Positions 5,735 through 8,640 of a stretch of 8,640 bases of DNA are shown here, in pieces (the first letter of the stretch is position 1; each line of letters starts with the position of its first letter). The notes under the pieces were generated by a model. That model ran no database searches, was not told the DNA's origin, and was given only the letters and a program-made list of their open reading frames with translations. The translations under genes were made by a program, and so were the position numbers. The stretch comes from an uncultured Anaerolineaceae bacterium (lineage in GTDB: Bacteria > Chloroflexota > Anaerolineae > Promineifilales > Promineifilaceae): NCBI GenBank assembly GCA_937967805.1, contig CALBTC010000182.1, forward strand, positions 1-8,640, in the 5' to 3' direction.

Positions 5735-7444
5735 ATGGGAATTTTGCAGAAAAAGCTGTGGCGTTTGGGGCTGGTCGTGCTGGCCGTGTGGCTGTTTTTC
5801 TTTTTGGCGTTAGACAGCATGGTGAATGACAGCCCCACGATGGATGAACAAAATCACCTGGCGCGGGGCGCGGCGTTTGTGAAAACGGGCGATCCCCGGC
5901 TGAGCCTGGAGCATCCGCCGCTGGTGAACAGCTTGAGCGGCCTGCCGCTGCTGCTTTTGCCCGATTTGCACTTTCCTTTTGACCATCCCAGCTGGACCGA
6001 GCAGCAGCCGCCGGACGTGTACTGGTATGTCTTTGCCGATCAATTTCTGTGGCAGGCCAATCAGGATGTGTCGCGGATGATCTTTTTAGGCCGCTTGCCG
6101 ATTGTTTTTTTGACGTTGGGGCTGGCGCTGGTGGGGTTCCATTTTGCCCGTGAATTTTGGGGACGGCCGTCGGCCTATCTGGCCTTTGTTTTGCTGCTGT
6201 TTGAACCGAATATTTTGGCAAACGGCCGTCTCGTCACCACCGATTTGGGCGGCACGCTGTTTATCACCCTGGCGCTGCTGCTGATGTGGCGTTTGTGGGC
6301 GGCGCCGGGCTGGGCCTGGCGCCGCTGGCTGGCGGCCGGTGCAGGGCTGGGGCTGGCCTTCGGCAGCAAGCTGTCGATGTTGACGTTTGTGCCCATTTTG
6401 GCTGTAATGGCGGTTCTGCCCTTATTTAACGCGGAGACGCAGAGACGCGGAGGGGGTGTTCACCGGTTGGTGCAGTTGGGGGGGGCAGGGCTGGTTTCGG
6501 TTTTGGTGGTCTGGGCGATTTTTGGGTTTGAGTGGGGGATGTTTCGTTTTCCGTCGGAGACGTTTGCTTTTTTGAACCGGTTTAGCGGGCCGATGCCTAC
6601 CTTTTGGGCAGGGATTGACCAGATTGTGAACGTGAGTCGGGGCGGGCGCATGGCGTTTTTGCTGGGTGAATCATCGGACCAGGGCTTTTTGCTTTTTTTC
6701 CCCGTGGCATTTTTGGTGAAGACGCCGCTGGTGCTGCTGGTTGGGCTGCTGGGGGTGGTTTGGCTTGGTTGGCAACGGTCGTCTGCCCGCCCAAAATTAC
6801 TCTTTCTCTTCATTCCCGTCGTTTCCTATTTCGCCGTCAGCGTCATCAGCGACATCAATATTGGCTACCGGCACCTGCTGCCGATTTTGCCGTTGGTCAT
6901 TGTCGGGGTGAGTGGGCTGCCCACGGTGTTCGACAGGAGCAGTGTTGCTAACCGGTGGCGCGGCGGGGACGCCGGCCACAGCACAGCGGTGGCGCTGATT
7001 CTGGCGCTTGGTATTTTGCTGCCGACGCTGTGGCTTCATCCGCATTATTTGAGCTTTTTCAACCTGGCGGCGGGCGGTCCGTCTAACGGTGCCTCAATTC
7101 TGGCCGACAGCAGCAACGATTGGGGCCAGGATTTGCTGCGCCTGCAGAAGTGGATGGCTGAAAATGGCGAGGAAACAATTAAGTTAGGTTGGTTTGGTAC
7201 GGCCGATCCCGCCTATTACGGTATTAACTTTGAACCACTGCCCGGTTTCCCCAGGGCAGACTTCTTGGCCTTGTGGACCAATCCGCCGTTTAATCCGGAA
7301 AATCCTGAACCGGGTTTGTACGCCATCAGCGCCAGCAGCCTGTGGGAAAGCCATTGGGAGGCAAAACACGTTTATGCCTGGTTCCGGGAGCATGAGCCGA
7401 CGGACCGGATTGGATATTCGATTTATATTTATGATTTGCGGTGA
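5735..7444 (+). CDS. GT-C membrane glycosyltransferase (GT39/PMT-like)
   Basis: The 569-residue polytopic protein resembles enzymes that transfer a sugar from a polyprenyl-phosphate carrier to an acceptor on the outer face of the membrane. After the first helix (11-28) an external loop holds SPTMDEQNH (33-41), with the adjacent acidic pair D37-E38 expected in the GT-C active site, and LEHPPLVN (58-65). Other family blocks are LVTTDLGGT (166-174), GSKLSM (210-215), GYRHLLPILP (377-386) and the tail motif DSSNDWGQDL (458-467), close to the DSNLDWGQDL common in such proteins. About ten more hydrophobic segments lie between residues 117 and 440, followed by a soluble C-terminal region. Residues N232-G240 are an octamer-repeat insertion in a loop. 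ATG 5735 is set by the promoter just upstream and by the membrane helix. A second family member follows after 72 bp, probably in one unit. Sugar and acceptor cannot be told. Confidence 0.88.
   Translation: MGILQKKLWRLGLVVLAVWLFFFLALDSMVNDSPTMDEQNHLARGAAFVKTGDPRLSLEHPPLVNSLSGLPLLLLPDLHFPFDHPSWTEQQPPDVYWYVFADQFLWQANQDVSRMIFLGRLPIVFLTLGLALVGFHFAREFWGRPSAYLAFVLLLFEPNILANGRLVTTDLGGTLFITLALLLMWRLWAAPGWAWRRWLAAGAGLGLAFGSKLSMLTFVPILAVMAVLPLFNAETQRRGGGVHRLVQLGGAGLVSVLVVWAIFGFEWGMFRFPSETFAFLNRFSGPMPTFWAGIDQIVNVSRGGRMAFLLGESSDQGFLLFFPVAFLVKTPLVLLVGLLGVVWLGWQRSSARPKLLFLFIPVVSYFAVSVISDINIGYRHLLPILPLVIVGVSGLPTVFDRSSVANRWRGGDAGHSTAVALILALGILLPTLWLHPHYLSFFNLAAGGPSNGASILADSSNDWGQDLLRLQKWMAENGEETIKLGWFGTADPAYYGINFEPLPGFPRADFLALWTNPPFNPENPEPGLYAISASSLWESHWEAKHVYAWFREHEPTDRIGYSIYIYDLR
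6429..6452 (+). repeat. Three tandem octamers inserted in frame in the glycosyltransferase gene
   Basis: ACGCGGAG (6429), ACGCAGAG (6437) and ACGCGGAG (6445) lie back to back, 24 bp in all, so the frame is kept. They encode most of NAETQRRGG, a hydrophilic stretch in the loop after a membrane helix (about 213-230). The peptide is unlike the surrounding hydrophobic protein and looks like repeat DNA tolerated in a loop. Confidence 0.85.
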
Positions 7445-7450
7445 AGGGAT

Positions 7451-7501
7451 GCGTGATGCGTGAAACGTGAATGGTTTTTAGTCACGTTTCACGCATCACG
7501 C
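7451..7501. repeat. Perfect 20-bp inverted repeat made of heptamers
   Basis: Arms 7451-7470 and 7482-7501 are exactly complementary, with an 11-nt loop. Each arm is itself an imperfect heptamer array: GCGTGAT, GCGTGAA, ACGTGA on the left and the complement on the right. The element lies between the first glycosyltransferase stop (7444) and the next ATG (7517). No T-run follows, so it is not a typical terminator. It may tune downstream expression or stabilise the upstream mRNA, or be a mobile palindromic unit. Confidence 0.9.
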
Positions 7502-7516
7502 GATGTAAGAGCCTGT

Positions 7517-8640
7517 ATGAAAGCCAATGTAGCTGTTGGGAATAGAAGATTTGTTTGGTGGGGAACGGCCGTTCTCCTCCTGGCCGCCATATTTCGCCTG
7601 GTGCTGCTGCATGACGTGCCGCCGGGGTTAGCCCAGGACGAGGTGCTGAACGCCGACATCGTGCAATTTATTCGCGGCGGCAGCCACGCGCTCTTTTTCC
7701 GCGAGGGGTATGGTCACGAGCCGCTGTACCATTATTTTTCGGTGCCGTTCCAGATGCTGCTGGGCGACAATGTGCTTTCCATACGGCTGCCGGCGGTGAC
7801 CTTGGGGCTGCTGCTGGTGGCGCTGACCTTGCGCTGGGCGCGGCGAGAATTTGGTGGGGGAACGGCCGTTCTCGCAGGCGTTGGTCTGGCAGTAAGCTGG
7901 TGGCCAATTGTATTTAGCCGGGTGGGGATTCGTCCGATTTTGGAGCCGGTGCTGTTGGTGCTGTTTGCCTGGTTTTGGCCGAAACGGCCGTGGCTGGCTG
8001 GTCTGTTTTTGGGGTTGAGCTTGTACAGCTACACCGGGGCGCGGGTCGTTTTTGCCATTCCGATGCTGTTAGCAGCTTATTATTTCACGCAAAGGCGCAA
8101 AGAGGTAGAGAAAAGAAAGTCGATAAGGGCGGCGTTGATCGTTTTAGGTGTGTCGTTTGTGGTGGCGCTGCCGCTGTTTCTCACATTGTGGGCAGACCCG
8201 ACGTTGCAGCAGCGGGTGGACCAATTGGCCGGGCCGCTGGAAGCGTTGCAGGCGGGCGACCCGCAGCCGATTTTGCAGAGCGTGGTGGATACCGTTGGCA
8301 TTTTTAGCTTTACCGGCGATCCGCGCTGGACGTATACCTTGCCGGACCGCCCGCTGTTTGATATGGGAACGGCCGTGTTCTTTTATGCCGGTTTGCTGAT
8401 TGCGCTGTGGCGCTGGCGGCAGCCGCGCTATGCCTTTGTGCTTATTTGGTTGGGCGTGACGCTTATTCCCAGCGCCGTCACGCCACAGTCGCCCAGCACG
8501 GTGCGGCTGGTTGGGGCAATGCCGGTGGTTTATTTACTAGTGGCGGTGGGAATTACGCGCGTTTCTCGTTTTTTGACCACTGAGCAACCGGTTGCGCGGC
8601 GCACGGCGCGTCCGCTGCCACCGCTGCCGTCTCGCGTGGT
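7517..8640 (+). CDS. Second GT-C membrane glycosyltransferase (3' partial)
   Basis: The frame is open from ATG 7517 to the window edge (374 codons plus 2 bases) with no stop, so this is an incomplete gene. After the first hydrophobic segment (about 13-31) comes PPGLAQDEVLNAD (35-47), with D41-E42 as the likely catalytic acidic pair of ArnT/PMT-type enzymes. It is followed by GHEPLYHYF (66-74), SRVGIRPILEP (134-144), LYSYTGAR (169-176) and SPSTVRLVGAMP (325-336), blocks seen in dolichyl-phosphate or undecaprenyl-phosphate sugar transferases. At least seven further hydrophobic segments are visible. It differs from its upstream neighbour, which has DSSNDWGQDL and a different motif order, so it is a distant relative rather than a recent duplicate. 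A weak AAGAG lies 5 nt before the ATG. Residues 191-202 (TQRRKEVEKRKS) are a basic loop partly encoded by octamer repeats. Sugar and acceptor unknown. Confidence 0.87.
   Translation, partial: MKANVAVGNRRFVWWGTAVLLLAAIFRLVLLHDVPPGLAQDEVLNADIVQFIRGGSHALFFREGYGHEPLYHYFSVPFQMLLGDNVLSIRLPAVTLGLLLVALTLRWARREFGGGTAVLAGVGLAVSWWPIVFSRVGIRPILEPVLLVLFAWFWPKRPWLAGLFLGLSLYSYTGARVVFAIPMLLAAYYFTQRRKEVEKRKSIRAALIVLGVSFVVALPLFLTLWADPTLQQRVDQLAGPLEALQAGDPQPILQSVVDTVGIFSFTGDPRWTYTLPDRPLFDMGTAVFFYAGLLIALWRWRQPRYAFVLIWLGVTLIPSAVTPQSPSTVRLVGAMPVVYLLVAVGITRVSRFLTTEQPVARRTARPLPPLPSRV
8087..8102 (+). repeat. Two tandem octamers in the second glycosyltransferase gene
   Basis: ACGCAAAG (8087) and GCGCAAAG (8095) are adjacent, followed by a degenerate AGGTAGAG (8103-8110). 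They encode TQRRKEV in a basic loop after a membrane helix ending at about residue 190. The same octamer family occurs at 6429-6452 and 5522-5561, always in the + orientation in this window. Confidence 0.7.

Larger units (their letters stand above)
113..8376. repeat. Dispersed palindrome ACGGCCGT, 15 copies
   Basis: Exact copies start at 113, 509, 569, 3399, 3800, 3950, 4776, 5204, 5630, 6163, 6222, 7565, 7862, 7984 and 8369. Thirteen are in genes and two (3399, 5630) are intergenic. In genes they are read as Thr-Ala-Val nine times, Asn-Gly-Arg twice and x-Arg-Pro-x twice, so all frames are used. An A precedes 13 of 15. One-base variants ACGGCCGC (964, 1079, 1199, 4542) and GCGGCCGT (4070) add to the signal. 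Listed as one entry spanning all copies; the intervening DNA is not part of the repeat. Confidence 0.92.

Noticed and set aside
5735..8640. The two glycosyltransferase genes as a recent tandem duplication
   Set aside because: Their motifs, lengths of loops and block order differ, so they are distant members of one superfamily.
1..8640. tRNA, rRNA, insertion sequence, attachment site or replication origin
   Set aside because: No cloverleaf, rRNA-like core, transposase, integrase or DnaA-box cluster was seen on either strand by reading.

Overview
The window probably comes from a member of the Chloroflexota, most likely an Anaerolineae-like lineage. Three things point that way: a secreted protein with a long Thr/Pro linker of the TPTNTPLPTATN type, moderate-to-high GC, and abundant short iterated repeats. 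This placement is inference; there is no rRNA or tRNA gene to confirm it. No CRISPR array, transposase, phage gene or toxin-antitoxin pair is visible.

Layout, left to right. (1) The 3' end of a SulP-type anion transporter (STAS domain) and then moeA, both on +, are separated by a 61-bp imperfect palindrome and a promoter that abuts the moeA start codon. (2) moeA converges on a secreted Thr/Pro-linker, DUF11-like protein on -, with a stem that can act as terminator in both directions between them. (3) A 313-bp gene-free stretch follows. (4) Two - strand genes come next: a C39-like cysteine peptidase with a LysM domain, and downstream of it a YbhN/AglD-type flippase-like membrane protein. A nested palindrome sits in the gap between them. 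(5) Divergent from these are two tandem + strand GT-C glycosyltransferase genes. The first is complete. The second is open to the window edge, starts at 7517, and is easily missed because it has no stop here. A perfect 20-bp inverted repeat lies between them.

Functionally, most of the right half deals with the cell envelope: lipid-linked sugar transfer, a polytopic lipid or glycolipid-handling protein, and a LysM peptidase. The left half holds molybdenum cofactor synthesis and anion uptake. No single pathway links all the genes.

The most unusual feature is in the DNA rather than the genes. The 8-bp palindrome ACGGCCGT occurs 15 times, against about 0.13 expected for a given 8-mer, in all three reading frames, on genes of both orientations and in intergenic DNA. 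It behaves like a highly iterated genomic palindrome, in the way HIP1 does in cyanobacteria. A second layer is an octamer family (RCRCNRAG) found in one intergenic region and, in frame, inside both glycosyltransferase genes. A third layer is inverted repeats in most intergenic gaps. Two promoters (moeA and the first glycosyltransferase) place the -10 box 7 to 9 nt from the ATG, which predicts leaderless mRNAs.
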